From an uncultured Clostridia bacterium (GTDB lineage Bacteria > Bacillota > Clostridia > Oscillospirales > Acutalibacteraceae): a stretch of 64,000 nucleotides of DNA. The position numbers and the translations under genes are program-made. Below the pieces are notes generated by a model. The model had not been told where the DNA came from and did no database searches. It saw only the letters and a program-made list of their open reading frames with translations. Below, piece by piece: positions 16,270-25,273 of this stretch. Every line of letters begins with the position of its first letter. The stretch's first letter is position 1. The stretch lies in assembly GCA_947630835.1 (NCBI GenBank), contig CANRIZ010000013.1, positions 1 to 64,000 of the forward strand, read 5' to 3'.

Positions 16270-17600
16270 TTTTGTGCCTCCCTTAATACTGCTTTCGCAT
16301 TTCTCATATACTGTACAAGCGGTCTGCCCGCGGGGCAGGAATAAGCGCAGGAGCCGCATTCCATACAAACCGTTGCGCCCGCAAGCTTCAAATGCGTTAT
16401 ATCCTTTGCCCTTGCGTGGCGCTCGATAAGCGTCGGAACAAGCGACATCGGGCAAACGGCGGCGCATCTGCCGCAGCGTATGCAATCCGTTTCTTTTTTA
16501 ATGCTTATATCCTTTTTACCCAGTACAAGTATTGCGTTGTTATTTTTTAATATGGGATGACGCGTATCGACTATCGACGCGCCCATCATCGGACCGCCCG
16601 TAATTATCTTTACGGGGTCCTCCTTATATCCTCCGCAAGCCTGAATTATGTACTCTATCTCCGTGCCGACGGGAACACGGACGTTCTGCGGGTTCATAAC
16701 AGCCTTGCCGTCGACGGTCATTGAACGGCTTACAAGCGGTTTTCCCGTTTTTAAATATCTTGCGATAAACGCGGCGGAAGCTACGTTCATAACAACGCAG
16801 CCGACGTCCGCCGGAAGCTTTCCGGGCGGGACTTTTCTGCCCGTTGCGGAGAGTACCATCATTTTCTCCGCCCCCTGCGGATATTTTGATTTAAGGGGCA
16901 TAACCTTTATTTCGTCCTTTTCGTCGTTGGTCGAGGCTATATGCTCAAAAAGCTTTATCGCCTCGGGTTTATTGTCCTCAACCGCAAGTACGCATCTCTT
17001 AAAGCCGAGCATTTCCTTAATCCAATGAACGCCGTCAAATATATTCTCGCTGTTTTCAATACATTCACGGTAGTCAACGGTAATATAGGGTTCACATTCC
17101 GCCGCGTTGATTATAAGCGTATCAACGCCGGAATCGGGATTGAAATTCAGCTTAACATGAGTCGGAAAGCCTGCGCCGCCGAGACCTACAAGCCCGGACT
17201 GCCTTACCGCCTTGATAAGCTCCTCCCTCGTTTCTACCTTTGGCGCTTCAATCCCCTCGAACTCGGTCATTTCGCCGTCGTTTTCGATTATTACCGCCTG
17301 CGATACGTTTCCTGCGGCGGTTCTTATTTCCTTAATTGCCGTTACCTTGCCCGAAACGGAAGCGTGAATGGGCGCGCTTACATATTTGTCGCTGTCGCCT
17401 ATCGGCTGACCTACTTTAACCGTATCCCCTACCTTTACGGTGGGAACGCAGGGAGCGCCGATATGCTGGCTCATCGGCAGGGTTACGGTTTCGGGCGCGG
17501 GAAGCCTTTTTACGGGCATATCCTTTGTGTTTTTGCTGTGAGAAACCTTTACTCCGCCTCTGACCTTTTTTACGGGTTTAATTATTTCGGATGAGCGCAT
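16266..17600 (-). CDS. rnfC: Rnf complex subunit C, NADH-side subunit
   Basis: A 444-residue peripheral subunit. The N-terminal lipoyl-like sandwich (VKVGDTVKVGQPIG) is followed by the NADH/FMN-binding domain with GLGGAGFPTHVKL. A SLBB-type region comes next, then two [4Fe-4S] motifs, CIRCGRCAAVC and CMECGSCAYSC, at the C terminus. First of the six rnf structural genes (C-D-G-E-A-B), directly after the small membrane gene at 17601. Confidence 0.95.
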   Translation of the reverse strand: MRSSEIIKPVKKVRGGVKVSHSKNTKDMPVKRLPAPETVTLPMSQHIGAPCVPTVKVGDTVKVGQPIGDSDKYVSAPIHASVSGKVTAIKEIRTAAGNVSQAVIIENDGEMTEFEGIEAPKVETREELIKAVRQSGLVGLGGAGFPTHVKLNFNPDSGVDTLIINAAECEPYITVDYRECIENSENIFDGVHWIKEMLGFKRCVLAVEDNKPEAIKLFEHIASTNDEKDEIKVMPLKSKYPQGAEKMMVLSATGRKVPPGKLPADVGCVVMNVASAAFIARYLKTGKPLVSRSMTVDGKAVMNPQNVRVPVGTEIEYIIQACGGYKEDPVKIITGGPMMGASIVDTRHPILKNNNAILVLGKKDISIKKETDCIRCGRCAAVCPMSLVPTLIERHARAKDITHLKLAGATVCMECGSCAYSCPAGRPLVQYMRNAKAVLREAQK

Positions 17601-18128
17601 TTATCCTTCTCCTTTGCCAACAAGAGTTTTTTCCAATTTAAGCAGCGCGGGGACTGCGGCTCTTAAAACCGAACCCGTGACAGCGCCTGTCACTATCCCC
17701 GAAATTATTAAAACGGGAGCATACCCCAAGGCGGCGGCATTGCCCGTCATAACGCAGGCGGCGGCAAGCTGCCCGAAATTATGGCTGAGCGCCGAAGCGA
17801 TACCTATAAGCATATATCCCGTGTTTTTTGAAAACCTGAATAAAAAATACATAACAACCGTGCTTAACATTCCGCCCGCAAAGCTCATAACAAAAGCCGT
17901 AGGCCCTCTGGTTACGCCCGCAAAAAGCGCTTTTATAAGCGTTACGGCAGAGGCGGGAACGAAGCCCATGGAGGAAGCTGCAAACATAGTGGCTATGTTT
18001 GAAAAGCCCGCCTTCGCTCCGGGAGGCATAAAAGCGGAAACGGGAATCAGCCCCTCGAGGAAAGACAGCGTCAGCGCAACCGCCGACAGCATAGCGAATA
18101 ATGTAATTTTATACGTTGATTTCTTCAT
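17601..18128 (-). CDS. Gx transporter family / heptaprenyl-diphosphate synthase component I-like membrane protein
   Basis: A 175-residue protein with about five hydrophobic helices and the family signatures LSFLEGLIP near the N terminus and PPGAKAGFSNIATMFA. The family is an ECF-type membrane protein often annotated Gx transporter; biochemical role unproven. It lies between the NusG-II-domain gene and rnfC in the same transcript, an arrangement seen in many Clostridia, so a link to Rnf assembly or flavin supply is plausible. Confidence 0.8.
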   Translation of the reverse strand: MKKSTYKITLFAMLSAVALTLSFLEGLIPVSAFMPPGAKAGFSNIATMFAASSMGFVPASAVTLIKALFAGVTRGPTAFVMSFAGGMLSTVVMYFLFRFSKNTGYMLIGIASALSHNFGQLAAACVMTGNAAALGYAPVLIISGIVTGAVTGSVLRAAVPALLKLEKTLVGKGEG

Positions 18129-18140
18129 ACCGTTAATAAG

Positions 18141-18515
18141 TCAATAAGTTATTATGCTGTCTGCCCGATCCGCGCCCTTGATTTCGATTACCGTTTTATT
18201 CGGAGCGCAAACCGCGGCCTCGCCCGTTTTTGAAATTTCGCCCGTTTTTACGCAAATTTTATCCCTGCAATCGCTTTGAGAAAAATATATCTTCCCGTTT
18301 TCGGCGGTGATAACAACGCCGTTATCCAAGGAAAACTGCGTTTTTTTTGAAACGGAGGAAAGCGATATTTCTTTATAAACCTTGCCGTCAACCGATATCA
18401 CAGCCCTTTCGCCCCGAACGGCAAAAGTCTTGCCCGCCAAAAGCAATGCTGCGGAAACGACCGTTATTACGGCGATAATTACCGCGTCCTTTTTTGTAAT
18501 AAGCTTTCTTTTCAT
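18141..18515 (-). CDS. NusG domain II-containing membrane-anchored protein
   Basis: A 124-residue protein with one N-terminal helix (residues about 12-30) and a small beta domain matching the NusG domain II family (VISVDGKVYKEISL, then SDCRDKICVKTGEI). The Cys pair SDCRDKIC is conserved in these exported versions. Such genes accompany rnf and apbE in Clostridia; function unknown. It lies 2 bases after apbE. Confidence 0.82.
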   Translation of the reverse strand: MKRKLITKKDAVIIAVITVVSAALLLAGKTFAVRGERAVISVDGKVYKEISLSSVSKKTQFSLDNGVVITAENGKIYFSQSDCRDKICVKTGEISKTGEAAVCAPNKTVIEIKGADRADSIITY

Positions 18516-18517
18516 AG

Positions 18518-19561
18518 TTATTTAAGCGTGTAATCTTTGTTGCTTATTTCTATTTTGTCTTTGAGCCCGTCGGTTACGCTCAGCTTTTTGTCGGAGTAGA
18601 TGAAAACCGCTTCGGCCTCGTACGTTTCAAGTATTTTTTTCGATTCCTCTTCGCCGAGGACGTAACACATTGTCGAAAGCGCGTCGCTTTCAAAGCCCGA
18701 TTTTGCCGCTACGGTAACGGCGCACAAATCGTTCTCAACGGGATAGCCCGTTTTAAGGTCGAGTATATGGTGGTAGGTTTTGCCGTCGATTTCAAATTTC
18801 TTCTCATAGTTGCCGGAGGTGGAGATAAAACACTCCTCAACGGAAAGGGAGGCGAAAATATCGCTGCTTTTCCCGTAAGGATCCCTTATGCCGACCTTCC
18901 AAACGCCGCTGCCCTCGTGACTGCCGAGCACGGCGACGCTGCCGCCGACGGAAACAACCGCCCCTTCGCAATCCCCGCTTTGCGAAATTACCCGAGCCGC
19001 CCTGTCGCAGGCTATTCCCTTGCCTACGGAACCGAGGTTAAAAATCGCGCCCTCGGGTACGAAAACGGTGTTTAAAGCGTCCTCGCCGGTAATTTTGATT
19101 TTTGAATCGTCGCACAGCGATAAGGCGTTTTGTATTTCGCTTTCTTCGGGCAGACGAAACTGCTCGGTATCAACTCCCCAGAGTTCCGTCAAAGCGCCGG
19201 AGGTTGCGGAAAGCCTGCCGTTTGAAACGGAATATATCCCGCTTGTTTCCGTAATATAATCAAGAAGCTCGTCGCTTATTTTGTTTTCCTTTCCGGAATT
19301 TTGATTTATCTTATAAAGCTCGGACTGCTCGTTGTTCTTTGATATAACGAGGTCGACCCGCTTTATCTCCTCAACGGCTTCTTCCTTTAAGCGGGCGTTT
19401 TCCTTTTTATCTGAGCCGTAAACGTCAACGCTTACCGTACTGCCCATAATAACGGGAACGGCGTCCGCATTTTCGGTATTGACACGGGAACAGGAGCATA
19501 ATATTACGCCCAGCCCAACGAGCGTTACCGCCAAAGCCGCCGAAGCTTTTTTTATTTTCAA
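18518..19561 (-). CDS. apbE: FAD:protein FMN transferase ApbE (lipoprotein)
   Basis: A 347-residue enzyme that attaches FMN to threonine in target proteins, here most likely RnfG and RnfD. An N-terminal lipoprotein signal ends VILCSC. Family motifs seen are GSTVSVDVYG, FNLGSVGKGIACDRA, VSVGGSVAVLG and the late metal/flavin site SDALSTMCYVLG. The start is TTG, with an AGCAGG site upstream and no ATG that keeps the lipoprotein signal. First gene of the apbE-nusG2-Gx-rnfCDGEAB operon. Confidence 0.93.
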   Translation of the reverse strand: MKIKKASAALAVTLVGLGVILCSCSRVNTENADAVPVIMGSTVSVDVYGSDKKENARLKEEAVEEIKRVDLVISKNNEQSELYKINQNSGKENKISDELLDYITETSGIYSVSNGRLSATSGALTELWGVDTEQFRLPEESEIQNALSLCDDSKIKITGEDALNTVFVPEGAIFNLGSVGKGIACDRAARVISQSGDCEGAVVSVGGSVAVLGSHEGSGVWKVGIRDPYGKSSDIFASLSVEECFISTSGNYEKKFEIDGKTYHHILDLKTGYPVENDLCAVTVAAKSGFESDALSTMCYVLGEEESKKILETYEAEAVFIYSDKKLSVTDGLKDKIEISNKDYTLK

Positions 19562-19596
19562 GCCAAAAATACCTGCTTTCCTACAATATATAAATG

Positions 19597-19625
19597 ATTA
19601 TACTATATTTGATAAATATCTTCAA
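19597..19625 (-). promoter_or_regulatory. promoter of the apbE-rnf operon
   Basis: On the minus strand TTGAAG (19625-19620), a 17-base spacer and TATAAT (19602-19597), 36 bases before the TTG start of apbE. Confidence 0.65.
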
Positions 19626-19653
19626 GAATTGTTTATTAATTAACAATAATTTG

Positions 19654-19683
19654 TTGCAAAGCGCCTCGATTTTGTGATAAAAT
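19654..19683 (+). promoter_or_regulatory. possible promoter of the alcohol dehydrogenase-GH28 operon
   Basis: TTGCAA (19654-19659), an 18-base spacer and TAAAAT (19678-19683). It is divergent from the apbE promoter in a 187-base shared gap. Confidence 0.4.
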
Positions 19684-19748
19684 TAACAATAAACGGCAGT
19701 TTAGAGCCTGTAATTTTTTGTTTTGATAAAGCGGAAAGGACTAAGGAA

Positions 19749-20861
19749 ATGAGCTTCAGCTTTTATATGCCCGTTAAAATAATGGGCGGAAAAGGAGTTA
19801 TTTCAAAAAACAGCGGCGAATTTAAAAAATACGGCGGCAAATGCCTTATTATTTTTACGGGAGCTTCGGCAAAGCTCTGCGGCGCTTTGGACGACGTTAT
19901 CGCCGCGCTTGAGGAAAACGGAACGGAATTTGAAACATACGATAAAATTTCCCTCAACCCCAAGGCGGAGGAATGTTGCCTTGCAGGCAGGTTTGCAAGA
20001 GAATGTAAAGCGGAGTTTATAATCGGAATCGGCGGAGGGAGCGCCCTTGACGCCGCAAAGGCCGCCGCCGTTTATGCGGCGAACGAAGGTTTATCTCCCG
20101 AGGATATATATTCAAAGCCCGTTTCTCCTCCCGTTCCCGTAATACTTGTCGGCACAACCGCCGGCACGGGCAGCGAGGTAACGGGAGTAAGCGTTCTTAC
20201 GAGGGCAAACGGCAAAAAGAAAAGCGTAAGCGGTGAAAATTACTACGCAAGGCTCGCTCTTGCCGACCCTCTGTACACCTACAGCGTACCGTATGACGTC
20301 ACGGTTTCGACCGCCGTCGACGCATTTTCGCATGCGGTTGAAAGTCTTTTTTCAAACAAAGCCGAGTTCAATTCAAAAAGCTATGCAAAAAAAGCGATAA
20401 AGCCTTTATGGGACTGCATACGCTTCTTTTATGAAAACGGCGCCGTTCCCACCGATAAAATGCGGGATACGCTTTACTATTCCTCCCTTTATGCGGGTAT
20501 GGCGCTCAACCTTACAGGCACCTGCTTCCCGCACACCCTCGGCTATACGCTTACGGAGGATTATGCCGTTCCCCACGGCTTTGCCTGCGCCGTATTCCTG
20601 CCCGAATTCGTAAAAAGAGCTATGGAATTTAAAAAAGAGCTTGCCGTGGATTTTTTGTCCGAAATAGGCGTAAGCCTGCCCGAATTTGAGCATATCGTTC
20701 TTTCCGTAATAAAAACAGACGGCGTAAAAATGACGAAAAAGCAAATTTCCGACTACTGTCAAAATTGGCACAATATCAAAAATTTTGAAAACACGCCCGG
20801 GGGCTTTTCCGTTCCCGAAGCCGAGGAGCTTTTAACCAAACTTTTTTATAAGGACAATTAA
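19749..20861 (+). CDS. iron-containing alcohol dehydrogenase
   Basis: A 370-residue group III (iron-dependent) alcohol dehydrogenase. Nucleotide-binding motif GIGGGSALDAAKA lies around residues 95-107, then GTTAGTGSEVTGVSV. Metal ligands are visible as His in DAFSHAVES, FPHTLGY and VPHGFAC, plus an upstream Asp. It reduces or oxidises an alcohol/aldehyde with NAD(P)H; substrate not predictable, but its operon with GH28 and a sugar kinase suggests a sugar-derived carbonyl. An earlier GTG frame is rejected: ATG 19749 has GGAAAGGA upstream and gives the usual N terminus. Confidence 0.88.
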   Translation: MSFSFYMPVKIMGGKGVISKNSGEFKKYGGKCLIIFTGASAKLCGALDDVIAALEENGTEFETYDKISLNPKAEECCLAGRFARECKAEFIIGIGGGSALDAAKAAAVYAANEGLSPEDIYSKPVSPPVPVILVGTTAGTGSEVTGVSVLTRANGKKKSVSGENYYARLALADPLYTYSVPYDVTVSTAVDAFSHAVESLFSNKAEFNSKSYAKKAIKPLWDCIRFFYENGAVPTDKMRDTLYYSSLYAGMALNLTGTCFPHTLGYTLTEDYAVPHGFACAVFLPEFVKRAMEFKKELAVDFLSEIGVSLPEFEHIVLSVIKTDGVKMTKKQISDYCQNWHNIKNFENTPGGFSVPEAEELLTKLFYKDN

Positions 20862-20863
20862 AA

Positions 20864-22396
20864 TTGATATATAAAAGAACAATTAAGGATAAATTAAAAA
20901 CCCTTCTGTTTGAGAGAGATATACGGGTTACCGAAGGCGAGCCGTTTCCCGAGGTATACGAGGGCGATTTTTCCTCTTATTTCCCGAAGGACGAGTACAT
21001 AAAAGAACAAAATCCCGACAGGCTTCCCATTTACGATTTCAGGGATTTCGACGGTGAAAGCAATACCGAAAAGCTCAACCGCGCAATAGCTTATTGCAGT
21101 GAAAACGGCGGCGGAACGGTTCTGGTAAAGGGCGGAAGCTACAGCGTAAACACCGTAATTTTAAAAAGCGGCGTAACCCTGTTTGTTGACGGCGGCTCGG
21201 CTCTCGTCGCCTCCCACGAAAGTGAAAAATACGAAAAGGAAGCCGTGATTTTTGCTTACGGAGCCGAAAATACGGAAATAACCGGCGGCGGAAAAATCTG
21301 CGGCGAGGGCAATTTTTTCAGCCTTAAGCCTATGGAAAAACCGCTTTTTGACAGCCCGCCTTATATTGATATGATAAGCGTCAGGCGTGAATACCGCAAA
21401 AGGATACGTTTTGCGCATATGAGCAAGTACGGTTGCGCAGTTAATCTCAACAGCTGCAAAAACGTGAATATTCACAATATAATTCTTGAAAATTCCGCTT
21501 CGTGGACCCTGCACGTCCAAAATTGCAGCGGCGTTAAAATAAGGGATATTATGATTAACAACAACCGCCACGTTGCAAATACCGACGGGCTGGATATCAA
21601 TTCCACTTCCGACCTCACCGCCGAGCATTGCTTCATATCCACGGCGGACGACGGAATATGCCTTAAAAATGCGGTTTATACCGGCAGTAAGGGCGAAATG
21701 AAAAATATCAAAATTTCGGACTGCGAGGTTATTTCCTGCACAAACAGCTTTAAAATCGGCACGGAAACCACCTATGATATACACGGCGTAGAGGTGGAAA
21801 ATTGCAGGTTTTATTTGAACGACATCTACCCTCAAAGCGTTTCGGGCATAGCGTTGGAGGCGGTTGACGGCTCGAAGGTGTATGATATAAAAATCAAAAA
21901 TATTCAAATGGACAGGGTTTCCTGCCCTGTTTTTATACGCCTTGGGAACAGGAACCGGGCGGCAAAGGTTGACGAAAACACGGCGAGGGAAACGGAGCTT
22001 GCCGTGGACAAAAGCAAAAAGCCCAAGCCCGTACCGAAAAGCAAGTTTGATTTTAAAAGCGAATTGTATAATATCGAAATTGAAAATGTTACCGCGGCAA
22101 GTATCGAAGAACCCATTATTATATCGGGCTTTAAAAGCGGGGGCAGAACAAAAAGGGTTAAGAATATAAGCCTTAAAAACATAGATATGAAATACAGGCG
22201 GGCACGCGAGGTAACGGACCGCAGACTGTTTATCCCCGAATACGCAAGGGAATACCCCGAGAGCAACAGGTTCCGAAACCTGCCCGCATATAAGCTTTTT
22301 ATAAGGCATGCGGAAAATATTAAGCTTGAAAACGTCAACTGCGAGCCTGCGCCGGAAAGCGCTAAGAAAGAAATTTACAAAAAGGACGTTAAATAA
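20864..22396 (+). CDS. glycoside hydrolase family 28 (polygalacturonase-like), cytoplasmic
   Basis: A 510-residue right-handed beta-helix enzyme of the pectinase family. The N part has DGESNTEKLNRAI and GGGTVLV. The catalytic region shows NTDGLDINS and TADDGICLKN, the Asp motifs of GH28, followed by short beta-helix repeats (KNIKISDCEV, KIKNIQM). GH28 members cleave galacturonan or related uronides. No signal peptide is present, so it should act on imported oligosaccharides. Translation appears to start at TTG 20864, two bases after the dehydrogenase stop and with AAGGA upstream; no ATG exists in the first 150 codons that would keep the fold. Confidence 0.87.
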   Translation: MIYKRTIKDKLKTLLFERDIRVTEGEPFPEVYEGDFSSYFPKDEYIKEQNPDRLPIYDFRDFDGESNTEKLNRAIAYCSENGGGTVLVKGGSYSVNTVILKSGVTLFVDGGSALVASHESEKYEKEAVIFAYGAENTEITGGGKICGEGNFFSLKPMEKPLFDSPPYIDMISVRREYRKRIRFAHMSKYGCAVNLNSCKNVNIHNIILENSASWTLHVQNCSGVKIRDIMINNNRHVANTDGLDINSTSDLTAEHCFISTADDGICLKNAVYTGSKGEMKNIKISDCEVISCTNSFKIGTETTYDIHGVEVENCRFYLNDIYPQSVSGIALEAVDGSKVYDIKIKNIQMDRVSCPVFIRLGNRNRAAKVDENTARETELAVDKSKKPKPVPKSKFDFKSELYNIEIENVTAASIEEPIIISGFKSGGRTKRVKNISLKNIDMKYRRAREVTDRRLFIPEYAREYPESNRFRNLPAYKLFIRHAENIKLENVNCEPAPESAKKEIYKKDVK

Positions 22397-22408
22397 GGAG
22401 AGAAAAAT

Positions 22409-23326
22409 ATGTCTTTTGTTTCAGGCAACGGAAAAACAAATACCGATATTTTATATGCCGGGCTTTCCAGACTTCCCGAAATCGGCGAGGAATTGTATTC
22501 GGAGGATTTTTCGCTGAAGCTCGGCGGAGGGGTGCCGGGAACTATGGTCAACCTGTCGAGGCTGTCCGTACCGGTTAAAATTTCAACGTGGCTGGGCGGC
22601 GATATGTTTTCGCGCTTTTGCCTTGAAGAATACGAAAAAGCGGGCTGTGAAATAATCAATCTGTACAAGGGTACGGGTAAATTACCGCTTAACATAACCT
22701 CCGCTATGATAACGCCGGAGGACAGAACCTTTGTAACCTACGGCCCGGAGCCGAGCTTCAGCGACTCGGAGTTTGAGGAGATATACAAGGCGAGTACGGG
22801 CGCAAAAATAGCGGAAATTCAAGGCGGCTGTATCGAGGTTTACCGTAAGCTTAAGGCGGAGGGCACTCTGCTTGTGCTTGACACGGGATATACCGAAAAT
22901 ATGAGCTTCGAGATGTACAGGGAATATATCGAGCTTGCCGATTATTACACGCCCAATCAAAAGGAAGCGGCAAAAATCACGGGGAAGGACAAGCCCGAGG
23001 AAGCGATTGAATTTTTATCGCAATACTTTGAAAAGCCGATAGTAAAGCTTGATAAGGACGGCTGTATGGGAATGGAGGACGGCGAAATTTTTACCGTCCC
23101 CGTTATAGAGGAATACAAAAGGGTTGATTCCACGGGAGCGGGCGACGCGTTCCTTGCGGGGCTGATATACGGCTTATATTATGATTACAGCTTTAAGGAC
23201 TGCATACTTTTAGGCAACCTGACAGGCGGAAAATGCGTAACGGGAATAGGCTGCCTGACGAATTATTTTGAAGAAAAGGAATTGCTTGAAAAACTGAAAG
23301 AATATAATAATAAAAAACAGCGTTAA
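22409..23326 (+). CDS. PfkB-family carbohydrate kinase
   Basis: A 305-residue ribokinase-like sugar kinase. LGGGVPGTMVNLSRL near residue 35 is the N-terminal substrate/Gly-rich region, and VDSTGAGDAFLAGLIYG near the C terminus is the PfkB signature with the catalytic Asp. In this operon a keto-sugar acid such as 2-keto-3-deoxygluconate is a reasonable guess, not proven. Strong GGAGAG site 12 bases after the GH28 stop. Final gene of the three-gene unit. Confidence 0.85.
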   Translation: MSFVSGNGKTNTDILYAGLSRLPEIGEELYSEDFSLKLGGGVPGTMVNLSRLSVPVKISTWLGGDMFSRFCLEEYEKAGCEIINLYKGTGKLPLNITSAMITPEDRTFVTYGPEPSFSDSEFEEIYKASTGAKIAEIQGGCIEVYRKLKAEGTLLVLDTGYTENMSFEMYREYIELADYYTPNQKEAAKITGKDKPEEAIEFLSQYFEKPIVKLDKDGCMGMEDGEIFTVPVIEEYKRVDSTGAGDAFLAGLIYGLYYDYSFKDCILLGNLTGGKCVTGIGCLTNYFEEKELLEKLKEYNNKKQR

Positions 23327-23334
23327 CATGAAAA

Positions 23335-23445
23335 GTTTTGATTAAACTTTCGGCGGGCGACAGTCAAAGTTTTCCCCGACTTTTACAAAAGTCGGTGGGG
23401 TCGAGGGGCAAAGCCCTCGTCGCAGTCCGCAGACTGCGAAATTCC
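23335..23445. repeat. dispersed intergenic repeat, copy B
   Basis: Matches 105-250 with the same three hairpins (CCGACTTTT/AAAAGTCGG, GGCAAAGCC region, CGCAGTC/GACTGCG), and lacks the internal 35-base insertion of copy A. It lies in the 228-base gap between the sugar-kinase gene and the second dockerin gene, in the same orientation relative to the dockerin gene as copy A. Confidence 0.8.
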
Positions 23446-23461
23446 TTTTAATTACATTACT

Positions 23462-23500
23462 AAAGCGGTTATACCAAGACATACAAGGTATAACCGCTTT
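23462..23500. terminator. long hairpin, family copy 3
   Basis: AAAGCGGTTATACC (23462-23475) pairs with GGTATAACCGCTTT (23487-23500) and is followed by TTTTT on the plus strand. It lies between the converging kinase and dockerin genes and probably terminates both. Confidence 0.7.
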
Positions 23501-23554
23501 TTGTTGCTTTTTTATTTGTTACATATTATAACTTTTTGTAAATGCCCGTTTAGA

Positions 23555-25231
23555 TTATTTAATCGGTTCCAAAGTTTCTGCGTCACGCATACCTGCAATA
23601 ATTTGAAGCACCCATTTAACGTCAACTACGGACAATTTTCCGTCGCCGTTGAGGTCGGCGGCTTTGGATTGCTCGTCGCTGAAATCTCTTGACTTCGCTA
23701 TGTTCTGCAAAATCCACTTAGCGTCAACGGTTGATAATTTCCCGTCGCCGCTTACTTCGCCTGTCGGTTTGGGATTATCGGGATTCGTCGGATCACTCGG
23801 ATTTACAGGATTATCGGGATTTGTCGGATCTTCCGGGTTAACAGGCTCTTTCTCACCGCAAACTGTGCAAACGCCATTCTCGTATTTGTGTCCCGTTGCC
23901 TTAACAACAACGTCCGCAATTTCTTCAAAACCGTATTCATCTTTGAAATTCTTGTTACAATCGGAGCAATGGAAATATTCAATATTGCCGTCCTCGGTGC
24001 AAGCAGCCGCCTTTTCGGGTACTTTTTCCATACTCGGGTGTTCCTCTAAAGCAACAAATTTGTTGCCGTATTTATTTGCGTATTCTGCAGCGGTTGAATT
24101 TTCATATCCGTGTATTGTTACTTCTTTATTAATAGGAGTTTGGAAATAATCACCAATAAAACATTCTTTATTTAATATGTATATGTCAGATAGCTTATCA
24201 CAATTCCAAAATATACCATAGCCCAAGCTTTTAACGCTTTCGGGAATAATTACACTTGTTAAGCTGTCACATTCTTGAAATGCATAAACTCCTATATCTG
24301 TAACACTGTTCGGTATTGTTATGCCTTCTAATTTCAGGCAAGAGCGAAATGCATAATCATCTATACTTGTGACACTATTCGGTATTGTTACGCTTGTCAA
24401 GTTGTAGCAATCTTCAAATGAACTGTGACCTATGCTTGTAACGCCGTTGTTTATTATTGCACTTGTTAAGTTTTTGCATCCGTAAAGAACTTCAGCGGAT
24501 ATATTTTTAACGCTGCCCGGTATTGTTATGCTTATTAAGCCGTCGCATTCATAAAATGCGCGATATGCTATAATCCTTGTTCCGTCATTGACTGTATAAT
24601 TTTTGGGGAGATTATCATAATTTGTACTAACTAAACAGTTGTCTATATAAAGTACGCCGTTCTCCCAGTTTGAAGCGTTATTGTAATACCCCGTGTTATA
24701 AAACGCATCATCGCCTATGCTTGTAACGTTGTCGGGTATTTTTATGCTTGTTAGGCTGTCACAACCATTAAATAAATCGTGTCCTATACTTGTAACGCTG
24801 TCGGGTATTGTTACTCTTGTTAAGCAGGTACAATCCATAAATGCGCCAGTACCTATGCGTGTAACGCTGCCCGGTATTGTTATGCTTGTTAAGCTCTCGC
24901 AACCATAAAATGACCAATTACCTATGCTTGTTACACTCTCGGGAATCGTTACGCTTGTTAAGCTGTCGTAATCTGCAAATGCATCTAATCCTATGCTTGT
25001 AACAGTATATTCGTCAAGCTTTGAGGGAATATCAAGCGTTTCCGCACTACCGGTATAATCCGTAATCTCTGCCGTGCCGTCAAAGAGTATCAAATACTCA
25101 AAATCTCCGCTCGTGTGCGTTTCGTCCTCAGCAAATGCGGTAACACTCGTAAGCGGCAGCGCCGTTAATATCATTACCAACGATAAAAACAGCGATAAAA
25201 TTTTAAAATTCTTTTTTCCTTGCTTTTTCAC
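23555..25231 (-). CDS. secreted BspA-type leucine-rich-repeat protein with C-terminal type I dockerin (second copy)
   Basis: A 558-residue exported protein. A signal peptide (VKKQGKKNFKILSL to TAFAE) is followed by about fifteen BspA-type repeats (LTSVTIPxSVTSIG). One Cys-rich repeat comes next (ACTEDGNIEYFHCSDC...CTVCGEK), then a Pro/Asn/Asp linker made of tandem NPxDPTNPDNP units absent from the other copy. It ends in a dockerin nearly identical to that of the gene at 441-2861, also at the DNA level. Probably a surface or cellulosome-associated binding protein; ligand unknown. Start is GTG 25231 after GGAGGAA; the open stretch upstream covers the promoter. Confidence 0.9.
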   Translation of the reverse strand: MKKQGKKNFKILSLFLSLVMILTALPLTSVTAFAEDETHTSGDFEYLILFDGTAEITDYTGSAETLDIPSKLDEYTVTSIGLDAFADYDSLTSVTIPESVTSIGNWSFYGCESLTSITIPGSVTRIGTGAFMDCTCLTRVTIPDSVTSIGHDLFNGCDSLTSIKIPDNVTSIGDDAFYNTGYYNNASNWENGVLYIDNCLVSTNYDNLPKNYTVNDGTRIIAYRAFYECDGLISITIPGSVKNISAEVLYGCKNLTSAIINNGVTSIGHSSFEDCYNLTSVTIPNSVTSIDDYAFRSCLKLEGITIPNSVTDIGVYAFQECDSLTSVIIPESVKSLGYGIFWNCDKLSDIYILNKECFIGDYFQTPINKEVTIHGYENSTAAEYANKYGNKFVALEEHPSMEKVPEKAAACTEDGNIEYFHCSDCNKNFKDEYGFEEIADVVVKATGHKYENGVCTVCGEKEPVNPEDPTNPDNPVNPSDPTNPDNPKPTGEVSGDGKLSTVDAKWILQNIAKSRDFSDEQSKAADLNGDGKLSVVDVKWVLQIIAGMRDAETLEPIK

Positions 25232-25273
25232 AGCAGTTCCTCCATTAATTAACTTTAATATTTCGTCAAATAT

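Noticed and set aside
21161..22309. 382-codon open frame antisense to the GH28 gene
   Set aside because: Product has no domain, repeats Phe/Tyr/Val composition typical of antisense reading of GC-rich third positions, and the sense gene has full GH28 motifs.
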